Part shown: positions 25,324 to 33,912 of the stretch, one piece after another
Layout of the letters: every line of letters starts with the position of its first letter
Numbering within the stretch: position 1 is the stretch's first letter
Assembly: GCA_022712895.1 (NCBI GenBank)
Contig: JAFLJS010000045.1
Coordinates: 1 to 64,000 of the forward strand
DNA length: 64,000 nt
Source: Desulfocapsa sp.
GTDB lineage: Bacteria; Desulfobacterota; Desulfobulbia; Desulfobulbales; Desulfocapsaceae
Direction of reading: 5' to 3'
Program-made: the position numbers and the translations under genes
The notes under the pieces: model-generated
What the model was told of the DNA's origin: nothing
What the model saw: the letters and a program-made list of their open reading frames with translations, nothing else
The model's database searches: none

Positions 25324-27996
25324 ATGAAAAATACAGAAGAAAAAAAGGCTCTTGCGAAGAGTTACGAGTTTGACAATGTAGAAGAGAAATGGCTGGATCG
25401 CTGGGCTGAAGCAGGTTCCTTTGCTGCTAAAATGGAAGAAGGAAAACCTTCTTTTTCAGTGGTGATCCCCCCTCCAAATGTTACCGGGGTATTACATGTA
25501 GGTCACGCCCTCAATAACACCATGCAGGATGTTCTGGTTCGTTATCACCGCATGTGCGGCGATAACACCTTGTGGGTTCCTGGCACCGATCATGCCGGAA
25601 TTGCTACCCAGAATGTGGTTGAGCGGCAGTTGGCAACAGAAGGTAAAACTCGCCACGATCTGGGACGTGAAGCCTTTGTTGAACGCGTTTGGGATTGGCG
25701 AAAAGAGAAAGGCGGAACTATCGTTAATCAGCTCAAACGCATGGGGGCATCCTGTGACTGGGAGCGGGAACGTTTCACCATGGATGAAGGGCTGTCCACA
25801 TCTGTTCGTGAAGCTTTTGTCCGTTTGTATAAAGAGGGGCTGATCTATAAAGGTGATTACATTGTCAACTGGTGCCCACGCTGTTTGACTGCCCTTGCCG
25901 ACGATGAGGTTGATCACGAGGATAAAAAAGGTAAACTGTACCATATTCGCTATCCCTTTGCCGATGGTTCCGGTCACGTCGTGGTGGCCACCACCCGCCC
26001 GGAAACCATGCTTGGTGATACCGGTGTGGCTGTTCATCCAGATGATGAGCGTTACAGCCATCTGGCAGATGTGGGAATTAAACTGCCTCTTACAGATCGC
26101 ATTATTCCCGTTGTTTTTGATCATCACGTAGAGAAAGATTTCGGAACCGGTGCCTTAAAAGTAACCCCGGCTCACGACCGTGACGATTATGAAATCGGTC
26201 TGCGCCATTCGCTTGAAATTATGAAGGTGATGGATGAGCACGGGGTTATGAATGAGAAGGCAGGCGAATATGCAGGTCTTGATCGCTTTAAATGTCGCAA
26301 ACAGGTCGTTGCGGATTTAAAAGAACAGGGGTTTTTAGAAGAAATCGAAGATTATGATCACGCGGTTGGCCAATGTTATCGTTGTCAAACCGTGGTGGAA
26401 CCCACGACCTCCCTGCAGTGGTTTGTTTCGGTAAAACCGCTGGCCGATAAGGCCGTTAGTGCGGTACGTGAGGGCCGTATCAATATCTATCCAAAAAACT
26501 GGTACAACAGTTTCTATTCCTGGATGGATAATATCCGTGACTGGTGTATCTCACGGCAGATCTGGTGGGGACACCGTATCCCGGCCTGGAGTTGTCAGGA
26601 GTGCGGTGAATTGATGGTGGAAACCGTTGATCCAACGAAGTGCAGCAAATGTCAATCCGTGAATATTGAGCAGGAAACAGATGTGCTTGATACTTGGTTC
26701 TCTTCCGCTCTCTGGCCTTTTTCCACCATGGGCTGGCCTGAGCAGACAAAAGAGCTGGAAACATTTTATCCGACTTCTGTGCTTATCACCTCCTTCGATA
26801 TCCTCTTTTTCTGGGTTGCCAGAATGATGATGTTCGGTCTCCATTTTATGGAGGATGAAGTACCCTTTAAAGATGTGTATTTGCATGCCCTCGTTCGTGA
26901 TAAACATGGCAAGAAAATGTCTAAGTCCACAGGTAATGTACTCGATCCGCTGGTTGTTATGGATCAGTATGGTACCGACGCCATGCGCTTTACTTTGACT
27001 GCCTTTGCAGCTCAGGGACGAGAAATTAAGCTTGATGAAGACCGTATAGAAGGCTATCGCTTTTTTATTAATAAACTCTGGAATGCATCCCGTTTTGCCA
27101 TGATGCATGTGGAAGAGTGTGATGCCAGTATCACAGATGTTGTAAAGAGTCCGAAAGAACTACCTCTTATTCACCAGTGGATTTTAAGTCGCACCGCCAA
27201 GGCCATAAAAGATGTACGTCGAGCTCTTGATGAATATCGGTTCAACGATGCTGCATCAGTTCTCTATCAGTTTGTGTGGCATGAATTCTGTGACTGGTAT
27301 CTGGAGTGGATTAAATCGGATCTCTTTTCAAAAGACGAAATTTTACAAAATCAGGCCAGGGGCGTATTGCTGCATGTGCTGGAAACCATACTGAAACTGA
27401 TCCATCCCATCACTCCATTTGTCACAGAAGAGATCTGGAGTGTATTACCGGGTGAAAGACCATTGCTGGTGACCAGCGAATATCCACAGGTGCAGGATTG
27501 GCAGAATGAAGACGTTGAGGCCAAAGTTGGACTGCTTATGGGTATCATCACCGGAATTCGAAATATCCGTTCTGAGGCAGACGTGCATCCATCCACCAAA
27601 ATTGATGCCTTCGTCCTGTGTGCAGACCCTGCAAAAGCTGAACTGATTGAAAAATTCACCAAGGCAATTGCAGATATGACCCGTCTTGAATCACTCACCG
27701 TAGCAGCGGAAGGTGATAAGCCAGACGATGCCGCTACTTATATTTATCAGGACATTGAGATGTATGTGCCCCTAAAGGGTCTCATAGATATTGAGAAGGA
27801 GAAGGAGAAGCTGGGACGTGAACGAAAGAAGATTGAAAAATCTCTACAGCAGATTAACGGCAAGTTAAATAATAAAAAATTCCTGGCCAATGCTCCTGCT
27901 GCAATCGTCGAAAAAGAGAAAGGGAAACAGGCAGAGCTTGAAGCCAAAATGGCTAAAGTTGAAGATGCAGAAAAGAGGCTCGCTGACATTGGATAA
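25324..27996 (+). CDS. valS: Valyl-tRNA synthetase
   Basis: An 890-residue class I aminoacyl-tRNA synthetase that charges tRNA-Val. The HIGH signature appears as PPPNVTGVLHVGHALN and the KMSKS loop as GKKMSKSTGN. The editing domain includes TTRPETMLGDTGVAVHPDD, a CysCys zinc ribbon (WSCQECGE and CSKC) is present, and a coiled-coil arm forms the C-terminus (about 820-885). Length and domain order are normal. The start ATG at 25324 gives MKNTEEKKALAKSYEFDNVE. The last eight bases overlap the proposed TTG start of nadC. Confidence 0.97.
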   Translation: MKNTEEKKALAKSYEFDNVEEKWLDRWAEAGSFAAKMEEGKPSFSVVIPPPNVTGVLHVGHALNNTMQDVLVRYHRMCGDNTLWVPGTDHAGIATQNVVERQLATEGKTRHDLGREAFVERVWDWRKEKGGTIVNQLKRMGASCDWERERFTMDEGLSTSVREAFVRLYKEGLIYKGDYIVNWCPRCLTALADDEVDHEDKKGKLYHIRYPFADGSGHVVVATTRPETMLGDTGVAVHPDDERYSHLADVGIKLPLTDRIIPVVFDHHVEKDFGTGALKVTPAHDRDDYEIGLRHSLEIMKVMDEHGVMNEKAGEYAGLDRFKCRKQVVADLKEQGFLEEIEDYDHAVGQCYRCQTVVEPTTSLQWFVSVKPLADKAVSAVREGRINIYPKNWYNSFYSWMDNIRDWCISRQIWWGHRIPAWSCQECGELMVETVDPTKCSKCQSVNIEQETDVLDTWFSSALWPFSTMGWPEQTKELETFYPTSVLITSFDILFFWVARMMMFGLHFMEDEVPFKDVYLHALVRDKHGKKMSKSTGNVLDPLVVMDQYGTDAMRFTLTAFAAQGREIKLDEDRIEGYRFFINKLWNASRFAMMHVEECDASITDVVKSPKELPLIHQWILSRTAKAIKDVRRALDEYRFNDAASVLYQFVWHEFCDWYLEWIKSDLFSKDEILQNQARGVLLHVLETILKLIHPITPFVTEEIWSVLPGERPLLVTSEYPQVQDWQNEDVEAKVGLLMGIITGIRNIRSEADVHPSTKIDAFVLCADPAKAELIEKFTKAIADMTRLESLTVAAEGDKPDDAATYIYQDIEMYVPLKGLIDIEKEKEKLGRERKKIEKSLQQINGKLNNKKFLANAPAAIVEKEKGKQAELEAKMAKVEDAEKRLADIG

Positions 27997-28825
27997 ATAT
28001 TGTCTGCACAGCTTGCTGCGTTCTTTCCTACAGGAAGATATCGGTCATGGTGATCTGAGCTCCGAGTCACTATTTACAGAAGATGTGCTGGGGCGGGCAG
28101 ATCTGATTGCACGGGAGTCGTTTGTGGTCGCTGGTGTTAGCAACGTGGCCGCAGAGGTTTTCACACTGCAAAATCCACTCGTTCAATGTACGGATGCTGT
28201 TGAGGATGGTTGTGAGGTTGTTGCGGGTGATTGTCTGCTCAGTGTAAGCGGGCCAGTTGTCGATCTGTTGAAGGCTGAACGAGTGGCACTCAATCTTTTG
28301 CAGCGATTGTCGGGGATCGCAACACTTACCTCACAGTTTGTGGAAAAAACCAGCCTCTATCCTGTGCGTATTACCGATACCAGAAAAACAACACCTGGTT
28401 TACGGATGCTTGAAAAATATGCTGTTCGCGTAGGGGGCGGTTATAACCATCGTTTTAATCTGAGTGATGGGGTGTTGATTAAGGACAATCATATCGCTGC
28501 CTGTGGATCGCTGACAAAAGCTGTCGAGGTTCTGCGTGAAAAAATCCCGCATACCATAAAAATAGAAGTGGAAACCGATACCTTGGCACAGGTAAAGGAA
28601 TGCCTGGAGGTTGGAGTCGATATCATCATGCTCGACAATATGGACCTGGCCACCACCAGAGAAGCTGTCAATCTGATCGCTGGTGCTGCTCTGGTTGAGG
28701 CGTCTGGAGGTGTAAACCTTGAAACCGTGGCAGAAATAGCGGCAACGGGAGTTGATGTCATTTCAGTGGGGGCGCTCACTCATTCTGTATTTTCTTGTGA
28801 TATTGGAATGGATTGGAAGGTATAA
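27989..28825 (+). CDS. nadC: Nicotinate-nucleotide pyrophosphorylase (carboxylating)
   Basis: This enzyme converts quinolinate and PRPP to nicotinate mononucleotide, CO2 and pyrophosphate in NAD synthesis. The 278 residues from TTG 27989 start MDKYCLHSLLRSFLQEDIGHGDLSS, which matches the family N-terminus. Substrate-binding stretches are ITDTRKTTPGLRMLEKYAV, GGGYNHRFNLSDGVLIKDNH and the late ASGGVN loop. The frame is open upstream, and an ATG at 27965 inside valS could add eight residues, but it has no usable ribosome-binding site, whereas AAGAGG lies about ten bases before the TTG. Translational coupling with valS (8-base overlap) is likely. Confidence 0.93.
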   Translation: MDKYCLHSLLRSFLQEDIGHGDLSSESLFTEDVLGRADLIARESFVVAGVSNVAAEVFTLQNPLVQCTDAVEDGCEVVAGDCLLSVSGPVVDLLKAERVALNLLQRLSGIATLTSQFVEKTSLYPVRITDTRKTTPGLRMLEKYAVRVGGGYNHRFNLSDGVLIKDNHIAACGSLTKAVEVLREKIPHTIKIEVETDTLAQVKECLEVGVDIIMLDNMDLATTREAVNLIAGAALVEASGGVNLETVAEIAATGVDVISVGALTHSVFSCDIGMDWKV

Positions 28826-28925
28826 TGGCGAAAATATCTTGATTCTTAACTGAAATGTGTGCAATACTGTTTGTCGAGGCAAATTGTGAGTAGTTTTTTC
28901 CGATTCAGCGAAAGGTGTTAAAAGT

Positions 28926-29726
28926 ATGCGTTGCCCTAAATGTGGTTACATATCATTTGATCATGTGGAAACTTGTCTGAAATGCAACAAAGATATTTCA
29001 GGAAAAGTTGAGGTGGAAGGAACCACTTACCAAGCGGCAGCTCCATCATTTTTTAAGGTTCCAGGCGCTGATAGCCAGGCCGATGGCAACGACTTTATCC
29101 ATAGCGACTCGGGCTCAGATGATGAGGAATATGATTTTACTGATCCCGATCTAGATGTTCTGGTAGGTGATGACGAAGAATTTGGATTTGATGACGACGA
29201 CGAGGCTACAATTTCTTTTGATGATGCAAGCCTGGATGCGGTGGAAGACGATTTTCAACTAGAAGTTGATGACACGGATGGAGATGATGCTTTTGGTTTT
29301 GATCTAGGTGACGATGAAGAGCTTGGTGGTGAACAGACTGCTCCGGAATTGAACGTACCGGATGAATTATCTGATATCTCAGATTTGGCACCTCCTGAAC
29401 CTGCCCTGGCGGCAACCGCTACAGAAAAGAATGATATAAGTCTCTCACTTGATGATGAGATGGCTCTGGATGAAGATCTGGACCTTGATGGTCTTGATTT
29501 GAACCTTGGGCTGGGAGAGGATGCTGATGACGTGGAAGGAGGGCTGTCGCTGTCCCTTGACGACATAGATATCTCAATGGACGAGGATACACCTTCTTCT
29601 GAAGACAGTGACCTTGACGGCTTGAATATGGATCTTGATTTGGGAGATTTTGACATCGAGGAGCCAAAAGAGAAAAAGTTCAAGTCTCTGGAGGGGCTGG
29701 ATGATATATCATTATCCCTAGATTAA
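28926..29726 (+). CDS. Extremely acidic protein with N-terminal zinc ribbon, unknown function
   Basis: A 266-residue protein. Residues 3-20 hold two CxxC pairs (CPKC and CLKC) that form a zinc ribbon. The rest is strikingly rich in Asp, Glu, Ser, Gly and Leu, with recurring short units such as ISLSLDD, LDLDGLDL and LSLSLDDIDIS at about 184-245 and at the very end. There are almost no basic residues between about 40 and 240. The layout, zinc ribbon plus disordered acidic tail with amphipathic LSLDD motifs, suggests a binding or adaptor protein. I do not recognise the family. It sits alone between nadC and tRNA-Phe. Confidence 0.6.
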   Translation: MRCPKCGYISFDHVETCLKCNKDISGKVEVEGTTYQAAAPSFFKVPGADSQADGNDFIHSDSGSDDEEYDFTDPDLDVLVGDDEEFGFDDDDEATISFDDASLDAVEDDFQLEVDDTDGDDAFGFDLGDDEELGGEQTAPELNVPDELSDISDLAPPEPALAATATEKNDISLSLDDEMALDEDLDLDGLDLNLGLGEDADDVEGGLSLSLDDIDISMDEDTPSSEDSDLDGLNMDLDLGDFDIEEPKEKKFKSLEGLDDISLSLD

Positions 29727-29746
29727 GCCAAGAAGAAGAAAACTTG

Positions 29747-29775
29747 TTGACACACAAGAGAATATTCAGTAAATA
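29747..29775 (+). promoter_or_regulatory. Sigma-70-type promoter of the tRNA-Phe gene
   Basis: TTGACA (29747-29752) and TAAATA (29770-29775) are separated by exactly 17 bases. The -10 box ends 16 bases before the mature tRNA 5' end, which fits a short leader removed by RNase P. The -35 box is a perfect match to the consensus and the -10 is a 4-of-6 match. Confidence 0.6.
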
Positions 29776-29791
29776 GCACTGCACAATAGGT

Positions 29792-29867
<76 letters not shown>

Positions 29868-29896
29868 CTTGTAATTTCAATGGGTTAAGTCATTAA

Positions 29897-29930
29897 TTTG
29901 GCTTGACCCATTTTTTGTTTCATCCCCGTT
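29897..29930 (+). repeat. 34-base direct repeat, left copy (next to tRNA-Phe)
   Basis: Begins TTTGGCTTGACCCATTTTT, continues to ATCCCCGTT, and matches 31880-31913 at 31 of 34 positions. The first 19 bases are identical. It lies 29 bases after tRNA-Phe. The two copies flank the broken IS3 element and the truncated zeta toxin gene, so they may be attachment-like sites or the ends of an older element. Confidence 0.55.
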
Positions 29931-30156
29931 TTGCCCAAATCGGTTCTAGTCATGCTTCCTCATGGTTACTTATTACACCAGAATAGATCTCATTTAAGGC
30001 ATATCCGTCATTAGTGTTCACAGCATTTTTGAGATACTTTGTGTAAACTTTAATGATCATGTCGGTAAGAATTGATCCCAATAGTTTGAACAAGCCTATA
30101 AGTGGATAATCTACTACCTTTACCAGTCCCCCAGGGACTAATTTATGGAGTAGCAA

Positions 30157-30928
30157 ATGGCAAAAAGAATGAGACGAACGCATTCACCGTTGGTCAACTG
30201 ACGCTTGAGAATGATTTTTTTGAAGGGGCGCTCGCCAAGCCCAACTAGTCGGTATCGGTCGGGGCAGTGTTTATTATCAACCGAAACCAGTCAACACCGT
30301 TGACCTGAAGCTAATGCGTCACATTGATGAACTGCACCTGGAACATCCGTTTATGGGTGCCCGTATGTTGCGTGACCAGCTTAATCGGCAAGGATTTGTT
30401 GTCGGTCGCAAACATGTCAGTACATTGATGAAACGTATGGGGGGTGAGGCACTGGACACAACTTACATTGCAATGGCTAAAGGATTCGCCTACCTCACTA
30501 CTGTTGTGGGTTGGGCTAGTCGTAAGGTATTGGCATCAAAGGTGGCGATTACTCTAGAATCCTGTCATGCTGTAGATGTACTACAAGAGGCTTTTACACA
30601 CCATAGACGACCAGAGATTGTTACTATTGATCAAGGTAGTCAGTTCACAGCAGATGAGTTTGTACAGACTGTGAAAAACAACGGTTGTAAAGTCAGTATG
30701 GATGGACGTGGAGCTTGGCGGGACAATGTTATCGTTGAGCGTCTGTGGAAGTCAGTGAAATATGAACGGGTATATTTATATGCCTACGATTCAGTTACCG
30801 AAGCAAGGCAATCCATTCTGGAATATATGGATTGGTCTAATAAATCTAGGCCGCATTCAAGTCTGGGTAGAAAAACCCCTGAAGAGGCTTATGTCGAAAT
30901 GCTGCCAATGATTGAAATGGCAGTATAA
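30157..30928 (+). mobile_element. IS3-family element remnant with several internal deletions
   Basis: An orfA start at 30157 encodes MAKRMRRTHSP, then jumps to the end of orfA in another frame (QLTLENDFFEGALAKPN), so about 60-70 codons are missing. OrfB resumes near 30250 with QLVGIGRGSVYYQP and runs to 30928 with the DDE region: DTTYIAMAKGF, TIDQGSQFTADEF (first and second acidic residues) and VERLWKSVKYERVY (Glu). Between KRMGGEALDTTY the usual 35-45 residues that lead up to the first catalytic Asp are gone. All deletions in orfB keep the frame. No start with a good ribosome-binding site precedes orfB. The product is unlikely to be active. Confidence 0.8.
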
Positions 30929-31431
30929 AAAACAGCAGAAAATCCACTTTAAAAACCAAATATACTGTTCAAACAAAGGGAACCACTTCTCTTTCGCATA
31001 GGCTAATCGTATCGTTTTCTATGCGAATAGGCAGGGCAATCGCATCATTGCCGGTTTACTCATCTGTGATTTTGCATACTATAACTATGACTATTGCTGT
31101 TGGTGTAAACTGTGATGTCTTTTAAGCTCAGGAACACTATGCTGAGGCTAATTATAGAGTCTATGGTTCGTTGTGTTTGTTTAAGGGACTGTTTTCGCGT
31201 GATTGTTGTCTATGTTTTGTCCAGAATGCTATTGGTAGGGTTCTTAGGATATCTGGTGATTATTTGTTTTTGATGATATGGTGTATTATCCCATTCATTA
31301 TATGTATATGAAAAAATGAAAATTTACTTGAATAACTGCTGCACCAACAGGTCAGTTAGATGATTAGTCGCAGTCCTCAAGATTAGGCTTGGGGCAAAGG
31401 AAATAGCAAAAGAAACATAGGGAATTATCGT
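30929..31431. other. Intergenic stretch, nothing recognised
   Basis: This 500-base AT-rich gap between the IS3 remnant and the zeta-toxin locus has no open frame of note. The first 70 bases (TCCACTTTAAAAACC and a following ACTGTTCAA) are probably the right end of the IS3 remnant, since similar words occur in the ends of related elements; a matching left terminal repeat could not be found with confidence. No tRNA, CRISPR or structured repeat was seen. Confidence 0.4.
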
Positions 31432-31620
31432 ATGTCTGAAAGTGGCAATATACATACTCAAAAGCATCAGGATGAAGAAGAACATTTGTTTCAATTGATA
31501 AAACAAGCTGGAGAGGCAGCTCGTGCGCGTAAAAAAAAAGCTATGGCACAGCATGTAGAGAAACTTAAGCTTGTAATTTCAGAAGCGATTTCTCGTAAGA
31601 ATAATATCGCTCCGATATGA
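31432..31620 (+). CDS. Small ORF upstream of zeta toxin, candidate antitoxin (62 residues)
   Basis: A 62-residue hydrophilic, helix-forming protein (EEEHLFQLIKQAGEAARARKKKAMAQHVEKLKL) with an AGGGA ribosome-binding site about eight bases upstream of ATG 31432. Its last bases overlap the zeta-toxin start as ATGA (31617-31620), the coupling normal in toxin-antitoxin pairs. It does not obviously resemble epsilon antitoxin, but small helical ORFs before chromosomal zeta-type kinases are common. With the toxin truncated, it may be a free relic. Function is inferred from position. Confidence 0.55.
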   Translation: MSESGNIHTQKHQDEEEHLFQLIKQAGEAARARKKKAMAQHVEKLKLVISEAISRKNNIAPI

Positions 31621-31793
31621 AAGATATCCATAAACCGAGGCTCATAGTTGTTGCTGGTCCAAATGGTTCAGGAAAAACAACAATCACTGAGAAACTTTTG
31701 CGACATGAGTGGATGGATGATTGTGTGTATGTCAATCCAGACCTTATTGAGAAAGCGTTTACTGCTGGAGAACTTGCCCAAGTTTTGCCGTAA
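31617..31793 (+). pseudogene. Zeta-toxin-like kinase, C-terminally truncated
   Basis: The 58-codon frame starts MKDIHKPRLIVVAGPNGSGK, with the Walker A loop GPNGSGKTT, followed by WMDDCVYVNPDLIEK, which matches the substrate-facing loop of zeta-type UDP-sugar kinases. Full proteins have about 190-200 residues. Here the frame ends at TAA 31791-31793 with no later zeta sequence, just before the right copy of the 34-base direct repeat. The toxin therefore looks cut off by a rearrangement. The remaining fragment cannot form a full kinase. Confidence 0.7.
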
Positions 31794-31879
31794 TTTTGCC
31801 GAAAATGATGAAACCATGAGTAAAGCAGAGTAACGATAGAAAAATAGTAACAGTGGAGGTTGTAGGTTAACGTGCTGAT

Positions 31880-31913
31880 TTTGGCTTGACCCATTTTTCG
31901 TTTTATCCCCATT
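31880..31913 (+). repeat. 34-base direct repeat, right copy
   Basis: Begins TTTGGCTTGACCCATTTTT and matches 29897-29930 at 31 of 34 positions, same orientation. It lies 87 bases after the point where the zeta toxin frame breaks off. See the left copy for interpretation. Confidence 0.55.
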
Positions 31914-32002
31914 CTTTGAGGGAGAGCCAAGAAAATCCACAATGGTTGAGCATATAGTTACGAAAATACATAAATAGGTAACAAAAAATTGTTATTTAGG
32001 AG

Positions 32003-32278
32003 TTACCTTTCCTCCCTTGTATGCCAAAGCCGCAACACATAAATAGTTGATTCCTGGATTTCATAACGCATTTCATATTGGCTGACGATGATCCGCCTTA
32101 CTTCACGTGGTTCAAATTCAAAAAGTTGCTCACCAATTCGTGGATTGCTCAATAAGATGTTTGGTGCAGCGGTCAATGCTTGCACAACATGTGCTGCCGC
32201 CTGTTTATTCTCTTCAGCTAAAAACTCATACAGTCTTGCTAGGTCAGAGAGTGCTTTGCTTGTCCATTTCAGCTTCAT
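32003..32278 (-). CDS. ParE/RelE-family toxin
   Basis: A 91-residue protein with the ParE/RelE fold signs: MKLKWTSKALSDLARLYEFL at the start, the central NPRIGEQLFEFEPREVRRI and the C-terminal strands YEMRYEIQESTIYVLRLWHTRE. ParE-type toxins act on DNA gyrase; RelE types cleave mRNA on the ribosome. The sequence fits the ParE branch better (no clear RelE catalytic cluster), but the split is inferred. The start ATG (32278) is fused to the antitoxin stop in TGATG, so translation is coupled. The pair appears intact. Confidence 0.85.
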   Translation of the reverse strand: MKLKWTSKALSDLARLYEFLAEENKQAAAHVVQALTAAPNILLSNPRIGEQLFEFEPREVRRIIVSQYEMRYEIQESTIYVLRLWHTREER

Positions 32279-32547
32279 CAGCGCGGTATTGGTAACGGTT
32301 TACCAGTGCTGAGGCTTTCTGCCCACGCCAATACTGCCTGATGTTCAACGACTTCCCCAGCGTCTACATCAGCAAGTGCTTCTTGCGTCAGGCGGTTGCG
32401 TTCTTCTTCTTGCTCGACCCAGGCAGATAGTGCCTGTTTCATGATCCATCCACGGGAACGTTCAAGACGGGCCGCCACTTTGTCGACTTTCTCTGCGAGT
32501 GGTAATGGAACGTGTGCTGTAAGTACCCTTGTTTTGACTTGTGTCAT
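32278..32547 (-). CDS. Ribbon-helix-helix antitoxin partner of the ParE-like toxin
   Basis: From ATG 32547 the product is 89 residues: a ribbon-helix-helix DNA-binding part (VLTAHVPLPLAEKVDKVAAR followed by LERSRGWIMKQALSAWVEQE) and a C-terminal tail that should wrap the toxin. The AAGGAG site seven bases before 32547 sets the start; the frame's earlier ATG at 32631 has none. Antitoxins of this kind repress their own operon by binding upstream repeats. A candidate promoter lies in the AT-rich stretch 32560-32640, but no clear operator was picked out. Confidence 0.85.
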   Translation of the reverse strand: MTQVKTRVLTAHVPLPLAEKVDKVAARLERSRGWIMKQALSAWVEQEEERNRLTQEALADVDAGEVVEHQAVLAWAESLSTGKPLPIPR

Positions 32548-32780
32548 GTTTGAACTCCTTCTCAATGATTGTTTTTTAATCATAACGATTAAAAACAAAT
32601 AATACCACGTCAGTTTTATCCTCAATTGCAAAATACTGGTACGTGTTATGAATAATTAAGAGAAACGATACCATCGTTCCGTGATATGGAACTGTTGTGC
32701 TGTCTATCTGATATGTCGAGGTCGAATTCTATGTTTTACACCAGAAATAAGAATCAAAACCCCTATTAAAGGAGGTGAGT

Positions 32781-33285
32781 ATGTCGGTTGAAGCTATGGC
32801 TGAAAAAGCATGTATGACAGGGGAAAAGATTAGCAATGTCAAAATTATTGGTGTGGGGGATTTGGGGTAAATGCCATTAATCATATGGTGAAAATGGGTT
32901 TGTCAGATTTATCACTGGTTGAATTCCTCGCCGTTGATACAGACAAAGATGGACTCCAAGGATCAATCGCTGATACGTGTTGGTTAAAAGGCCCCTACCT
33001 CACCACCAAATCAGGGGGGAACGTCAAGCCAATGAAGGATGAACTTAAAAATATTTTGACTGGAAGTGATATGGTTTTTATTGTTGCAGGGCTGGGTGGT
33101 GTTACCGGTACTGGAGTAACGCCTGGAATTGTGAAATTGAGTGAAGAAATCGGTGCTATTACCATAGCTGTTGTGACGCTTCTTTTTCAGTTTGAATCCA
33201 AGTCACGTACAGGGAGTGCAATGTCTGGGGTAGATCAATTGCAAGAGTATGGAGATAACACTCTTGCTATTCAAAATGCACCATG
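32781..33285 (+). pseudogene. FtsZ-like GTPase remnant (N-terminal domain, frameshifted)
   Basis: An excellent ribosome-binding site (GGAGGTGAG) precedes ATG 32781. The first frame encodes MSVEAMAEKACMTGEKISNVKIIGVGDLG and stops at 32868-32870. A one-base shift at the GGGG run resumes as VNAINHMVKMG and runs to 33285. FtsZ landmarks are the first glycine loop followed by NAIN, FLAVDTD, GSDMVFIVAGLGGVTGTGVTP (the tubulin signature, usually GGGTGTG) and ITIAVVTLLFQFE. It ends at the T6-like IQNAP, without the C-terminal half or the C-terminal tail. The loop between about 60 and 90 is shortened. It is a decayed extra copy, not the cell's working ftsZ. Confidence 0.7.
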
Positions 33286-33378
33286 AAGTGGTCAAGAAAG
33301 ATACACTAATTTTATTGGTTCAGCGTGAATTGGAATTGATCCCATATGGGTTAGTATACTCAAAAGGAGGATTTTCCC

Positions 33379-33912
33379 ATGACAAAAAATAAAAAGCGCT
33401 ACACCGCAGAACAGACAAGCGCAGACTCCGAAAAGGCATCATTCTCAAACGGCATCTTGTAGATCGAATTGCTGTTTCTGATCTTTGTGACGAATATCAT
33501 ATATCGCCAACTATTTTTTATCGTTGGAAGAAGAAATTTTTTAAAAAAGGAGCCATGGCCCTAGAAACCAAGCACAAAAGCAAAGAGGCCAAGAAAGACT
33601 GTCATATAAAAGAGCTAACCCAAAAGCTTCAAAATAAACATGAGGTGGTTTCCGAGTTGATGGAGGCTCACCTGCGTTTTAAAAAAAGTCTTGGGGAGAT
33701 CTGAGAGGCACCTGGGTGCCTCACGATACGCGCGATACGGTAATAGATTTCATAAAATACTGGATAAGCAAAGCGAAAATCCCGTCAAAATATTTCGTTT
33801 CCTCGCTTGGGATCGGTGCAAGCAAGAACTATAATTGGCAAAACCGATATGGTAAGCGTAATGAGCATAACAGGCTGGTTCCTTGTGACCATTGGCTTCT
33901 TGAACGGGTCAG
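33379..33912 (+). mobile_element. Second IS3-family remnant (orfA frameshifted, orfB start only)
   Basis: GGAGG precedes ATG 33379 and MTKNKKRYTAEQ. After a frame break the OrfA sequence continues as LVDRIAVSDLCDEYHISPTI, then KHKSKEAKKDCHIKELTQKL and SELMEAHLRFKKSLGEI. The OrfB part starts near 33716 (VPHDTRDTVIDFIKYW, then SLGIGASKNYNWQNRYGK and NEHNRLVPCDHWLLE). At about 33912 the sequence switches to an IstB-type ATPase, so the catalytic DDE part of this element was lost in a fusion with an IS21 fragment. It is not functional. Confidence 0.75.

Noticed and set aside
25492..26127. Long minus-strand frame (211 codons) opposite valS
   Set aside because: It lies wholly within the conserved valS catalytic region and has no family features; a codon-bias shadow.
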